Source of the DNA: Streptomyces sp. B21-105
GTDB taxonomy: Bacteria; Actinomycetota; Actinomycetes; Streptomycetales; Streptomycetaceae
Assembly: GCF_036898465.1 (NCBI RefSeq)
Contig: NZ_JARUMJ010000001.1
Span: 4,154,001-4,218,000, forward strand
Direction: 5' to 3'
DNA length: 64,000 bases
A model generated the notes under the pieces. That model was given only the letters and a program-made list of their open reading frames with translations, did no database searches and had not been told where the DNA came from. Within the stretch, counting starts at the first letter, position 1, and each line of letters begins with the position of its first letter. Both the position numbers and the translations under genes were made by a program. Shown piece after piece: positions 33,973-43,273 of this stretch.

Positions 33973-35163
33973 ATGGAAGACTCCGCACCGCGCCCGGCCC
34001 GCCAGGCGATCACTGCCGCGAACCCGGCCGACCGTCCCGTCTACGTCATCGGCGGCGGTCCCGGCGGACTGGCCACCGCGTACGCGCTGCGTGCCCAGGG
34101 CATACGGGCCGTCGTCGTGGAGAAGGCCGACGGGGTGGGCGCGTCCTGGCGGCGCCACTACGACCGGCTGCATCTGCACACCACCCGGCGTCTGTCGGCC
34201 CTGCCCGGGCTGGCGATACCGCGGCGTTTCGGGCGGTGGGTGGCCCGCGACGACCTGGTGCGCTACCTCGAGAAGTACGCCGAGTTCCATGAGCTGGAGA
34301 TCGTCACCGGCGTCGAGGTCTCCCGCGTCGAGCGGACCCCCGACGGCAACGGCTGGCTGCTGCGCGCCACTGGCGGGCGTGAGCTCGTCGGGTCGGCGGT
34401 CGTCGTCGCGACCGGCTACAACCACACCCCGCGTCTGCCCCGGTGGCCCGGCCGTGAGGACTTCACGGGCGACCTGACGCACGCCGCCGACTACCGCAGC
34501 GGCAAGGAGTACGCCGGACGGGACGTCCTCGTCGTCGGCGTGGGCAACACCGGCGCGGAGATCGCCGTCGACCTGGTGGAGAACGGCGCGGGGCGGGTGC
34601 GGCTGGCGGTGCGCACGGTCCCGCACATCGTGCGCCGTTCGACCGCCGGCTGGGCCGCCCAGTACAGCGGCATCATGATCCGCCGGCTCCCGGTCGGCCT
34701 CGTCGACCGGATCTCCCGGGTGATGGCGAAGGCGAGCGTCCCCGACCTGTCCGCGCACGGACTGCCGCGCCCCGACACCGGCCTCTACACCCGGGCCCGG
34801 CAGGGCGCGATCCCAGTGCAGGACGTCGGTCTGATCGACGCCGTGCGCAGGGGCCGGGTGGAGATCGTCGCCGCCGTGGAGAGCTTCGGGGACGGCGGCG
34901 AGGTCGTCCTCGCCGACGGCTCCCGGATCTCCCCGGACGCCGTCGTCGCGGCCACCGGATACGTCCGCGCACTGGAGGGCCTGGTCGGCCACCTCGGCGT
35001 GCTCGACGACGAGGGCAGACCCGTGGCGCACGGCCCCCGAACCCCGAAGGACGCCCCCGGGCTGTACTTCACCGGCTACACCACCCCCATCAGCGGGACG
35101 CTCCGCGAGCTGGCGATGGACGCGGAGAAGATCGCCAAGGCGGTGCGCCGCCGGAGCCGGTGA
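33973..35163 (+). CDS. FAD/NADPH-dependent flavin-containing monooxygenase-like oxidoreductase
   Basis: A 396-aa protein with two dinucleotide folds: VYVIGGGPGGLATAYALRAQ (FAD, about 25-44) and DVLVVGVGNTGAEIAVDLVE (NADPH, about 185-204). The ATGYNHTPRLPRWPG link between them fits the FMO/Baeyer-Villiger-like superfamily. It probably hydroxylates or oxygenates a hydrophobic substrate. ATG at 33973 is chosen where the leader (MEDSAPRPARQ) begins. It stands alone with a modest gap before the amine oxidase gene. Not linked to an operator copy in its promoter. Confidence 0.85.
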   Translation: MEDSAPRPARQAITAANPADRPVYVIGGGPGGLATAYALRAQGIRAVVVEKADGVGASWRRHYDRLHLHTTRRLSALPGLAIPRRFGRWVARDDLVRYLEKYAEFHELEIVTGVEVSRVERTPDGNGWLLRATGGRELVGSAVVVATGYNHTPRLPRWPGREDFTGDLTHAADYRSGKEYAGRDVLVVGVGNTGAEIAVDLVENGAGRVRLAVRTVPHIVRRSTAGWAAQYSGIMIRRLPVGLVDRISRVMAKASVPDLSAHGLPRPDTGLYTRARQGAIPVQDVGLIDAVRRGRVEIVAAVESFGDGGEVVLADGSRISPDAVVAATGYVRALEGLVGHLGVLDDEGRPVAHGPRTPKDAPGLYFTGYTTPISGTLRELAMDAEKIAKAVRRRSR

Positions 35164-35358
35164 CTCCGCGCAATCGCTGCAACCGCCGGCGTAACCGCCG
35201 GTAACTCCCTTGAATCACCTGCTCGTTACACCTGTGCAAGATGTGGCGAGAACGTTGTCGCGCGCCCTCTCGCGGAGCCAGAATGTGAGACCTGTTCATC
35301 TTTCAGGTTCCACCCTCTTCCAGCCTCTCTCGCTCCCCAAGCTCGTCGGAGGACGCAC

Positions 35359-36894
35359 GTGGCAAGTGAAAGCCAGCCGACCGCCAGAATGTCCCGCCGC
35401 TCCCTGCTCGGCCGCACCGCCGCCGTAGCCGCGGGCGCGACCGCCCTCACCGCGACCACCGGCGGCCCGGCCGCGGCCGCCACCACGGCCACCACGGCGA
35501 CCGCGGCCACCCGGGACGTCGACGTCGCGATCGTCGGCGCCGGACTGGCCGGTCTCACCGCGGCCCGCGACCTGGTGGCCGCCGGCCGCACGGTCGTCGT
35601 CCTGGAGGCCCGCGACCGCGTGGGCGGCCGGGTGGTCAACCTGCCCCTGGCGAACGGCGGGGTGACCGAGGGCGGCGGCGAGTTCATCGGCCCGACCCAG
35701 GACCGCGTCAAGGCGCTCGCCGACTCCCTGGGCGTGGCCACCTTCCCCACCTACAACACCGGCAAGAACCTGCTCTACAAGGACGGCAAGAAGACCCCGT
35801 ACGCCACGGACGGCCCGCTCGGCTCGGTCCCGCCGGTCGACGTCGCGGGCCTCGCCAACGCGGCGATCGTGCAGGCCTCGCTGGACGACATGGCCAAGAC
35901 CGTCCCGGTCGACGCGCCCTGGACCGCGGCCAAGGCCGAGGAGTGGGACCGGCAGACCTTCGAGAGCTGGCTGCGCGCCAACGCCGTCGTGCCGTCCGCC
36001 AAGTTCCTGCTGGACGTGGCCTGCACGTCGATCTTCTCGGCCGAGCCCCGTGAACTCTCGCTGCTCTTCGTGCTGTTCTACATCGCCGCCGCCGGCAACG
36101 AGTCGACCCCCGGCACCCTCGAGCGCCTCACCGAGACCGCGAACGGCGCCCAGGAACTGCGCTTCGTCGGCGGCTCCCAGCTCGTGCCGGTCAAGCTCGC
36201 GGCGACGCTCGGCGACCGGGTGGTGCTGAACGCGCCGGTACGCACGATCAGCCGGTCCGGCGGGAACGGCAAGTACGTCGTCACGGCCGACGGCCTCACC
36301 GTCACCGCCAAGCGGGTCGTCGTCGCCGTGCCGCCGCCGCTCGCCGCGCGCATCACGTACGACCCGCTGCTGCCCGCCGACCGCGACCAGCTCACCCAGC
36401 GCCTCCCGATGGCCTCGGTGGGCAAGGCCATCGCGATCTACGACACCCCCTTCTGGCGGGCCGACGGCCTCAACGGCCAGGTGGTCAGCGACACCGGCGT
36501 GATCAGCTCGACCTTCGACAACTCCCCGCCGGACGCCTCGTACGGCGCGCTGATGGGCTTCATCGAGGCCGACGAGGCCCGCAAGCTGGACGCGGCGAGC
36601 GAGGCCGAGGTGAAGGCCGCGGTTCTGAAGGACTACGTGACGTACTTCGGCGCGAAAGCGGCCTCCCCCACGTCGTTCGTCCTGCAACGCTGGAACAACG
36701 AGGCGTACACACGCGGTGGTCCCGTCTCCATCGGCGCGCCCGGGGTGCTGACCCAGTACGGTCCGGCCCTGCGCCGGCCCGTCGGCGGCATCCACTGGGC
36801 CGGCACGGAGACCTCCGTCCACTGGATGGGCTTCATGGACGGAGCGGTGCGGTCGGGCGAGCGGGTGGCCAAGGAAGTGCTGGCCGTGCTGTAG
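35359..36894 (+). CDS. Flavin amine oxidase (monoamine oxidase-like), Tat-exported
   Basis: A 511-aa FAD enzyme. A twin-arginine signal (SRRSLLGRTAAVAAGATAL) precedes the FAD fold (VAIVGAGLAGLTAARDLVAA, GGRV). C-terminal GGIHWAGTETSVHWMGFMDG with VRSGERVA is the MAO/polyamine oxidase ending. It would deaminate amines outside the cytoplasm, FAD being loaded before Tat export. GTG at 35359 has GGAGG 8 bp upstream. Residues 40-50 are Thr/Ala-rich, likely linker after cleavage. Confidence 0.88.
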   Translation: MASESQPTARMSRRSLLGRTAAVAAGATALTATTGGPAAAATTATTATAATRDVDVAIVGAGLAGLTAARDLVAAGRTVVVLEARDRVGGRVVNLPLANGGVTEGGGEFIGPTQDRVKALADSLGVATFPTYNTGKNLLYKDGKKTPYATDGPLGSVPPVDVAGLANAAIVQASLDDMAKTVPVDAPWTAAKAEEWDRQTFESWLRANAVVPSAKFLLDVACTSIFSAEPRELSLLFVLFYIAAAGNESTPGTLERLTETANGAQELRFVGGSQLVPVKLAATLGDRVVLNAPVRTISRSGGNGKYVVTADGLTVTAKRVVVAVPPPLAARITYDPLLPADRDQLTQRLPMASVGKAIAIYDTPFWRADGLNGQVVSDTGVISSTFDNSPPDASYGALMGFIEADEARKLDAASEAEVKAAVLKDYVTYFGAKAASPTSFVLQRWNNEAYTRGGPVSIGAPGVLTQYGPALRRPVGGIHWAGTETSVHWMGFMDGAVRSGERVAKEVLAVL

Positions 36895-36949
36895 GGGTGC
36901 CGTCGTGGCCACGCGGTACGGGGAGTGGCCACGGCACTGCACGACACGA

Positions 36950-37140
36950 CGGAGGCGGCCCGGTCCGATCCCGGTCCGATCCCGGTCCGGCCGTCTCCGG
37001 CCGTCTCCGTTCGTTCCGGTGCGGACGACTGTGTGAACGACTGTTCCGGCAACAGTTCCGGCGACTGCTGCGGCAACGGTTCCCGCGACAGTTTCGGCAA
37101 CAGTTCCGGCGCCTGTTTCGGCGACTGTGTGCACGACCGT
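36950..37140. repeat. Degenerate tandem repeat region upstream of the CoA ligase
   Basis: GATCCCGGTCC occurs twice in tandem, then CCGGCCGTCTCC twice, then a series of degenerate units of the type GCAACAGTTCCGGCGACTG (about 37049-37131). No gene is convincing here. The segment ends 3 bp before operator copy 5. Confidence 0.55.
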
Positions 37141-37142
37141 TC

Positions 37143-37157
37143 CTGACGGTCCGTCAG
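37143..37157. promoter_or_regulatory. Palindromic operator, copy 5 (perfect)
   Basis: CTGACGGTCCGTCAG, a perfect match to the consensus. It lies 71 bp upstream of the CoA ligase start with copy 6 24 bp further down. Confidence 0.85.
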
Positions 37158-37166
37158 GTATGTAAC

Positions 37167-37181
37167 CTGACAGAGCGTCAG
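37167..37181. promoter_or_regulatory. Palindromic operator, copy 6
   Basis: CTGACAGAGCGTCAG, two mismatches from consensus. Tandem with copy 5 at 24-bp spacing. Confidence 0.65.
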
Positions 37182-37227
37182 TTACTCGACAGTCACCCAT
37201 GGCAGTCACACAGGAGCGGGCGGACCG

Positions 37228-39453
37228 ATGCTTGGATCAACCCACGGCACCCTCACCACCGACTCCCGCCGGGCCCGGGTCCTCGCGTGCGGCGAGCAAC
37301 CCGGACCGGCCGTCCACGGCCGGCCGGCCCAGCCGGACGACCTCGACGTCAGCGGCCGTCCGCTCTACGCGGACGTCCCCGACCTGGACCGGTTCTTCCG
37401 GCCGGAGTCGGTCGCGGTCGTCGGCGCCTCGGACGCCGAAGGCCGCCCGAACACCGGTGTCACCCGGCAACTGGTCGACTGGGCCGAGCGGGTGGGGGCG
37501 CGGCTGCATCCCGTGCACCCCACCCGTGCGACCGTCTTCGGCATCCCCTGCGTGCCCTCCGTCGCCGAGCTGCCCGAACAGGTCGACCTGGCCGTCCTGC
37601 TGGTCGCCGACCCGGTGCCGGTGATCGAGCAACTCGCCGGGACGAAGGTGAGGTTCGCCGTCGTCTTCGCCTCCGGCTTCGCGGAGACGGGCGAGGCGGG
37701 GGCCGCCGAGCAGGAGCGTCTGGCGGCGGCCGTGGAACGCTCGGGGGTCCGGCTCCTCGGCCCGAACACCAACCTCAACGCCTTCGAGCGGTTCCGCGAC
37801 GATCTCACCGGGCCGTCGATCGCGCTCATCACCCAGTCCGGCCACCAGGGCCGCCCGGTCTTCGCGCTGCAGGAGCTCGGCGTCCGCCTCTCCCACTGGG
37901 CGCCGACCGGCAACGAGGCCGACCTGGAGACCGCGGACTTCCTGTCCTACTTCGCCGAACGCCCCGAGGTCGGCGCGATCGCCTGCTACGTGGAGGGCCT
38001 GAAGGACGGCCGCGCCTTCCTCCTCGCCGCCGACCGCGCGGCCCGGCGCGGGGTGCCGGTCGTCGCGGTCAAGGTGGGCCGCACCGAGTCCGGCGCCCGC
38101 ACCGCCGCCACCCACACCGGCAAGCTGACCGGCGCGGACGAGGTCGTCGACGCGGCGATGCGGCAGTTCGGCGTGATCCGCGTCGACGGCCTGGACGAAC
38201 TGCAGGACACGGCGGCCCTGTTGGCGCGCGCCCGGCCGCCGCGGGCGTCCGGCGTGGTGATCTACTCCATCTCGGGCGGCACCGGCGCCCACGCCGCCGA
38301 CCTGGCCACCGCGGCCGGCCTCGAACTGCCGGCCCTGTCGGCCGCGAAGCAGGCCGAGCTGCACCAGTGGATCCCCGAGTACCTGAACGTCGCCAACCCG
38401 GTCGACAACGGCGGCCATCCGGTCGGTGACGCCCGTGGCCGGAAGATCATCGACGCGATCCTCGCCGACCCCGGGGTGGGCGTCCTGATCTGTCCGATCA
38501 CCGGCCCGTTCCCGCCGCTGAGCGACCGTCTCGTACGCGACCTGGTGGACGCGGCCGAGCAGACCGACAAGCTGGTGTGCGTGGTCTGGGGGTCCCCGGT
38601 GGGCACCGAACCGGCCTACCGCGACGTGCTGTTGGGCTCCTCCCGGGTGGCGACCTTCCGCACCCTCGCCAACTGCGTCACGGCGGTCCGCGCCCATCTG
38701 CGGCACCACCGCTTCGTCAGCGACTACCGCTCGCCCTTCGACGAGGCCCCGCGCACCCTGTCCCCGTCCTACCGCAAGGCGCAGCTGCTGATGCGGCCCG
38801 GGCAGCAGCTGAGCGAGCACGCGGCGAAGCAGCTGCTGCGCGCGTACGGCATCCGCGTCCCGCGCGAGCAGCTGGTGACCAGCGCGGCGGCGGCGGTGCG
38901 GGCAGCGGGTCTGGTCGGCTACCCGGTGGTGATGAAGGCGTCCGGCGCGCAGATCGCCCACAAGACGGAGCTGGGCCTGGTGAAGATCGGCCTGACCTCG
39001 GCGAGCCAGGTCCGCGACGCCTACCGCGAGCTGACCGACATCGCCCGCTACGAGGGCGTCGCGCTGGACGGCGTCCTGGTGTGCCAGATGGTCGAGCGGG
39101 GCGTGGAGACGGTGGTCGGCGTGACCCACGACGAGCTGTTCGGGCCGACGGTGACGGTCGGCCTGGGCGGGGTGCTGGTGGAGGTCCTGCGGGACGCCGC
39201 CGTGCGGGTGCCGCCGTTCGGCGAGGACCAGGCCCGCGCGATGCTCGACGACCTGCGCGGACGGGCCCTGCTGGACGGCGTCCGCGGCCGTCCCCCGGCG
39301 GATGTGGACGCGCTGGTCGAGGTCGTGCTGCGGGTCCAGCGCATGGCCCTGGAGCTGGGCGGCGACCTCGCGGAGCTCGACATCAACCCGCTGGTGGTGC
39401 TGCCGTGCGGGCAGGGCGCGGTGGCGCTGGACGCGCTGGCGGTATGCCGGTGA
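37228..39453 (+). CDS. Acyl-CoA synthetase, NDP-forming (acetate-CoA ligase, ADP-forming type)
   Basis: A 741-aa fused enzyme of the NDP-forming acyl-CoA synthetase family. The N-terminal half has the CoA-binding fold (RPESVAVVGASDAEGRPNTG, about 53-72) and succinyl-CoA-ligase-like domains (LNVANPVDNGGHPVGDARGR); the C-terminal ATP-grasp half (LRAYGIRVPREQLVTSAAAA, VVMKASGAQIAHKTELGLVK) ends LAELDINPLVVLPCGQGAVA. It makes acyl-CoA from an acid using ATP or releases ATP. ATG at 37228 with AGGAG 7 bp upstream. Operators 5 and 6 precede it; followed by an enoyl-CoA hydratase, so a two-gene operon. Confidence 0.9.
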   Translation: MLGSTHGTLTTDSRRARVLACGEQPGPAVHGRPAQPDDLDVSGRPLYADVPDLDRFFRPESVAVVGASDAEGRPNTGVTRQLVDWAERVGARLHPVHPTRATVFGIPCVPSVAELPEQVDLAVLLVADPVPVIEQLAGTKVRFAVVFASGFAETGEAGAAEQERLAAAVERSGVRLLGPNTNLNAFERFRDDLTGPSIALITQSGHQGRPVFALQELGVRLSHWAPTGNEADLETADFLSYFAERPEVGAIACYVEGLKDGRAFLLAADRAARRGVPVVAVKVGRTESGARTAATHTGKLTGADEVVDAAMRQFGVIRVDGLDELQDTAALLARARPPRASGVVIYSISGGTGAHAADLATAAGLELPALSAAKQAELHQWIPEYLNVANPVDNGGHPVGDARGRKIIDAILADPGVGVLICPITGPFPPLSDRLVRDLVDAAEQTDKLVCVVWGSPVGTEPAYRDVLLGSSRVATFRTLANCVTAVRAHLRHHRFVSDYRSPFDEAPRTLSPSYRKAQLLMRPGQQLSEHAAKQLLRAYGIRVPREQLVTSAAAAVRAAGLVGYPVVMKASGAQIAHKTELGLVKIGLTSASQVRDAYRELTDIARYEGVALDGVLVCQMVERGVETVVGVTHDELFGPTVTVGLGGVLVEVLRDAAVRVPPFGEDQARAMLDDLRGRALLDGVRGRPPADVDALVEVVLRVQRMALELGGDLAELDINPLVVLPCGQGAVALDALAVCR

Positions 39454-39549
39454 GATCCGCAGCGCGGCCGATGCCGGGCGGTGGACGAGACGAGGGGCGG
39501 GGCCGTCCCCGATAGCCCTGGCCCACCCCTGCCGAAACGGAGGACACGC

Positions 39550-40392
39550 ATGCCCGCCCCCTCGATCCTTACCACGACGGACGACCACGTCACCCGCCTC
39601 ACCCTCAACCGCCCCGAGGCGCTCAACGCCCTCACCCCCGACCAGCGCGACCACCTGATCGCCCTCCTCGCGGAAGCGTCCGCCGACCCACAGGTGCGGG
39701 CGGTCGTCCTCACCGGCACCGGCCGCGGCTTCTGCGCGGGCGCGGACCTGCGGGGCGGGACGGCGGCGGCAACGGCGACGGCTGCGACGGCTGCGACGGC
39801 ACCGGCGGCGACGACGGCGGGCGAGCGGATCGCCGGGGACGTGGCCCGCACCCTCCGAGTCGGCGCCCAACGCCTGATCGCCGCCGTCCTCGACTGCGAG
39901 AAGCCGGTCGTCGCCGCCGTGAACGGCACGGCGGCCGGCCTCGGCGCGCACCTCGCGCTCGCCTGCGATCTGGTGCTGGCGGCCGAGTCGGCCCGCTTCA
40001 TCGAGGTGTTCGTCCGCCGCGGCCTGGTCCCCGACGGCGGCGGCGCGTATCTGCTCCCCCGCCTGGTGGGCCCCCAGCGCGCCAAGGAGCTGATGTTCTT
40101 CGGCGACACGCTGGGCGCGGCCGACGCGGCCCGCCTCGGCCTGGTCAACCGGGTCGTCCCGGACGGCGACCTGGACAAGACGGCCCGCGAGTGGGCGGCC
40201 CGGCTGGCGGCCGGCCCGACCCGCGCCCTGGCCCTCACCAAGCAGCTCGTCAACGCCTCCCTCGACGCCGACCGCACGACCGCCTTCGCCGCCGAGGCCG
40301 CCGCCCAGGAGATCAACATGACGACGGCGGACGCCCAGGAGGGCGTGCGGAGCTTCACGGAACGCCGCGCGGCGGCCTTCCGGGGCCGCTGA
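39550..40392 (+). CDS. Enoyl-CoA hydratase/isomerase
   Basis: A 280-aa crotonase. Core signatures: LTLNRPEALNALTPDQRDHL, VVLTGTGRGFCAGADLRGG, VAAVNGTAAGLGAHLALACD, and IEVFVRRGLVPDGGGAYLL, the Glu-containing catalytic region. The conserved GADL loop is followed by an Ala/Thr microsatellite-like insertion (about 75-90, TAAATATAATAATAPAA) rarely seen in the family. ATG at 39550 with GGAGG 6 bp upstream. Downstream of the CoA ligase and upstream of operator copy 7. Confidence 0.9.
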   Translation: MPAPSILTTTDDHVTRLTLNRPEALNALTPDQRDHLIALLAEASADPQVRAVVLTGTGRGFCAGADLRGGTAAATATAATAATAPAATTAGERIAGDVARTLRVGAQRLIAAVLDCEKPVVAAVNGTAAGLGAHLALACDLVLAAESARFIEVFVRRGLVPDGGGAYLLPRLVGPQRAKELMFFGDTLGAADAARLGLVNRVVPDGDLDKTAREWAARLAAGPTRALALTKQLVNASLDADRTTAFAAEAAAQEINMTTADAQEGVRSFTERRAAAFRGR

Positions 40393-40452
40393 CGCCACTG
40401 ACCGCAGGGGGAGGAGAGACCGGGCACCGGGGACCCGCACACCCCTTCCTAT

Positions 40453-40467
40453 CTGACGATCCGTCAG
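40453..40467. promoter_or_regulatory. Palindromic operator, copy 7
   Basis: CTGACGATCCGTCAG, one mismatch from consensus. It ends 13 bp before the flavin reductase start. Confidence 0.78.
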
Positions 40468-40480
40468 CTTCAATGGGGAT

Positions 40481-41119
40481 GTGATGGGACATGCGGGAAT
40501 GGCGGCCGCGGCCGTGCGGTATCTGCGGGCGGAGGGCCGACCGGTCGAGCCCCTGCCGCGCCCCGAGCTGCGCTGCGTCCGGGAGGACGAGCGGGCGCCG
40601 GTGGACGCGGGCGAGTTCCGCCGGGTGCTCGGGAGCTTCGCCTCGGGAGTGACGGTCGTGACCGCGCCCGCCGCCGACGGCGCCGACGCGGACGGCGCTC
40701 CCGCCGGCTTCGCCTGCCAGTCGTTCTCCTCGCTCTCCCTCGACCCGCCCCTGGTCGTCTTCATGGTCGGCCGGACGTCCACGACCTGGCCGCGGATCGC
40801 CCGCGCGGGCGTCTTCTGCGTCAACGTCCTCGGCGCGGGCCAGCAGGCGCTGTGCCGGGCCTTCGCGGCGAGCGGCACCGACAAGTTCGCCGGCGTCGAC
40901 CACGACCCGGCGCCGGTCTCCGGCGCCCCGCGCCTCGCCGGCGCCCTCGCGTGGATCGACTGCACGATCCACGCGGTCCACACGGGCGGCGACCACCTCA
41001 TCGTCGTCGGCCGGGTGAACGCCCTGGGCACGGACGGCGGCGGAGACGGCAACGCAGACGGCGACGGGGACGAGCCGCCGCCCCTGCTGTTCCACCGGGG
41101 CCGGTTCCTGTCGGATTGA
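40481..41119 (+). CDS. Flavin reductase (FMN-binding, HpaC/HsaB type)
   Basis: A 212-aa flavin reductase of the split-barrel type. The core opens FRRVLGSFASGVTVVTAP, has CQSFSSLSLDPPLVVFMVG and WPRIARAGVFCVNVLGAGQQ, and ends with GGDHLIVVGRVNALG. Such enzymes supply reduced flavin to a two-component monooxygenase, for example HsaAB in sterol ring cleavage. The first 38 residues are unusual. An acidic Gly/Asn/Asp loop (TDGGGDGNADGDGDE) sits near the end. The start may be GTG 40481 or ATG 40484. No partner hydroxylase lies adjacent. Single-gene transcript under operator 7. Confidence 0.85.
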   Translation: MMGHAGMAAAAVRYLRAEGRPVEPLPRPELRCVREDERAPVDAGEFRRVLGSFASGVTVVTAPAADGADADGAPAGFACQSFSSLSLDPPLVVFMVGRTSTTWPRIARAGVFCVNVLGAGQQALCRAFAASGTDKFAGVDHDPAPVSGAPRLAGALAWIDCTIHAVHTGGDHLIVVGRVNALGTDGGGDGNADGDGDEPPPLLFHRGRFLSD

Positions 41120-41135
41120 CGCGACGGACGGCCGC

Positions 41136-42713
41136 TCAGCGCACGTACTCGACGACCTGCATCATGCCCTCGTCGCCGTGCTGGAGCTGATGGCAGTGCA
41201 GCATCGAGCGTCCGGTGAAGTCCTCGGCGCGCAGCCGGAAGGTGATCGAACCGTTCGGCGGGACGGCGACGGTGTCGTGCCAGACCGGTGTGGCCAACTT
41301 CCGGTTGTCGACGGCGGTGAGGAGGAAGTGGTTGGTGTGCAGGTGGAAGGGGTGATGGCTGTGGGCGTGGGAGTCGTTGACGATCGTCCACTCCTCGACC
41401 TCGCCCAGCCGGACGCGCTGGTTGACGTAGTCGGCGGAGAGGCGGCCCCAGGCGAGGTCGCCGAGGCCGGCCCGGGGGTCGGCGGGCGGCGTCTCACCGT
41501 CGCCGAGGATCTGGTAGGCGTTCGGGAAGGCGCCTGAGAAGACGTTCTCGCTGCTGCGGAAGATCAGCCTCCGGGTGCGGGTCGGCTCGGGCAGTCCGGT
41601 GGGCCGGCCGGGCAGGGCGGCGGGCAGCGCCATCTCGCGGGCGGCACCGGTGACGACGAGCGTCAGCAGGTGCCGGGAGGGCCCCCCGCCGGTCAGCGTG
41701 TAGGTGCCGGGCCTGCCGCCGCGGACCAGCAGGTCCACCCGTCCGCCCATGGGCAGCGTCACGCCGGTGGTGGCGACGGGTTTCATGAAGGTGATGCCGT
41801 CACAGGCGATCTGGTGCATCTCCAGGCCGCTCAGGCTCAGGAAGTGAGCGCTGAGGGCTCCGGCGTTGACGACCCGCCAGCGCTGGATCTCCCCCGGGGC
41901 GATGGTCAGGACGGGGTTCTTCGCCCCGTTGACCAGGAACGTCGAGGTGATGCCGTCCCAGATGCCGTGCGAGGTCAGGTCCGGCACCCGCTCGCCGGAC
42001 AGCTTGAGCTCGCTGACGCACAGGACGACCTCCCGGGCCGCCGCGATCTCCGGCACCTCGTCGACGTCGCCCTCGACGACGAGCACGCCCGCCATGCCGT
42101 TCAGCACCTGGGTGGAGGTGGACCCGTGGTGGTGGGGGTGGTACCAGAAGGTTCCGGCGGGATGCCCCTCGGGGATGTCGACGGTGCTGCGGTACGTGGT
42201 CGTCTCCCCCGGCGCGCCGGCGGGCTCGAAGGCGCGGAAGACGTTGTCCGACTCGCCCTCGGGATCGACGTGCAGCCCGTGCGTGTGCAGGTTGAAGGTG
42301 TTGAAGTGGTGCGGGACGTTGACGTCCTCATGATGCGTCGTCGCCGTGTCCGGCGGCAGCGCGTTGACCTGCGTGATCTCCAGGGTCTCCCCCGGCCGCA
42401 CCCGCAGCGTCGGCCCCGGGACCGACCCCTCGTAGGTGCGGGTGAGCACACGGCCCACACCGGGCACCGCCAACTCGGTGAACGCGACGGTCAACCGGGT
42501 GACCAGCCGCCCCGTGTCCGGATCCGCCCGCCGCGTCTCCGCCTGCGGAAACCCGGCATCGCGCGCAGGCGCAGCCACCGCCCCGGTCACGGCCGCCCCG
42601 TTCCCGGTCCCCCCGGCCACGGCCTCCCCACTCCCGACCGCCCCGCTCACGGCCGCGCCGGCCACGACCGGCAGGCACTTCAGCACGTCACGACGGGCCA
42701 ACGACGTCATCAA
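41136..42713 (-). CDS. Multicopper oxidase, Tat-exported
   Basis: A 525-aa three-cupredoxin-domain laccase-like enzyme. Twin-arginine-style leader RRDVLKCLPVVAGAAVSGAV. All four copper motifs are visible: HTHGLHVD, FWYHPHHHGST, HHPFHLHTNHF and the terminal MLHCHQLQHGDEGMMQ, which holds the Cys-His type 1 ligand set plus trinuclear His residues. It oxidises phenols or metal ions extracellularly, reducing O2 to water. ATG near 42713. Isolated from the surrounding CoA-ester genes and without an operator copy. Confidence 0.92.
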   Translation of the reverse strand: MMTSLARRDVLKCLPVVAGAAVSGAVGSGEAVAGGTGNGAAVTGAVAAPARDAGFPQAETRRADPDTGRLVTRLTVAFTELAVPGVGRVLTRTYEGSVPGPTLRVRPGETLEITQVNALPPDTATTHHEDVNVPHHFNTFNLHTHGLHVDPEGESDNVFRAFEPAGAPGETTTYRSTVDIPEGHPAGTFWYHPHHHGSTSTQVLNGMAGVLVVEGDVDEVPEIAAAREVVLCVSELKLSGERVPDLTSHGIWDGITSTFLVNGAKNPVLTIAPGEIQRWRVVNAGALSAHFLSLSGLEMHQIACDGITFMKPVATTGVTLPMGGRVDLLVRGGRPGTYTLTGGGPSRHLLTLVVTGAAREMALPAALPGRPTGLPEPTRTRRLIFRSSENVFSGAFPNAYQILGDGETPPADPRAGLGDLAWGRLSADYVNQRVRLGEVEEWTIVNDSHAHSHHPFHLHTNHFLLTAVDNRKLATPVWHDTVAVPPNGSITFRLRAEDFTGRSMLHCHQLQHGDEGMMQVVEYVR

Positions 42714-42876
42714 TCGCCTCCACGGACAGCGAACGGCGGGACATCTCGGCAGCCCGGCCGCCCGTCACTGAATGTAGTCACACAGTACGCGGAGTAGCCA
42801 CCCGTGCCAGGTCGTATCGCCCGTGGCGTTCATGGTCCGGCGCGGCCTGCCCGCGACCGCGTCCCGGTCCCAGACT

Positions 42877-43263
42877 TCAGTCGATGACATGCGGTGATCT
42901 GAGGATCGGGCCTGCCGCTTCGGTGAGGGTCGCGGCGTGGGCGGTGTGGCGTGGCGGGCGGGCGGCGCGACGGGTCTCGCCCCACCAGCCGATCGTGGTG
43001 AGCGTCAGGGTCAGACCCACTCCGGCGAGTATCGCCGTGGACGGCGCGACCTCCCGGAGCAGCGGGCCCGCCAGCGAGCCCGTCGCCGCGTAACCCGCGC
43101 CGGCGGCCGCGTACACGACGGAGTAGCCGGCGGCCAGCAGGTCGGGGTTGTCGACCGTAGTGGGCGGCACCCGATGCCGCCCCGAAAAGTTTTCCGCAGC
43201 CTGTGGACAACCTGGACCTGCCGAAACCGCCGGACCAGCAGGAACCGCCAAACCGGTCGGCAC
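42877..43263 (-). CDS. Membrane protein remnant (MFS-like C-terminal part)
   Basis: A 128-aa frame. The first 35 residues are poorly biased in codon use, but from PPTTVDNPDLLAAGYSVVYA onwards bias is strong. Two hydrophobic helices (AAGAGYAATGSLAGPLL and STAILAGVGLTLTLTTIGWW) resemble the last helices of a transporter. Lying 10 bp after the ADH stop, it may be the end of an operon whose transporter is mostly lost. Confidence 0.4.
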   Translation of the reverse strand: MPTGLAVPAGPAVSAGPGCPQAAENFSGRHRVPPTTVDNPDLLAAGYSVVYAAAGAGYAATGSLAGPLLREVAPSTAILAGVGLTLTLTTIGWWGETRRAARPPRHTAHAATLTEAAGPILRSPHVID

Positions 43264-43273
43264 CGCCGGGCCG

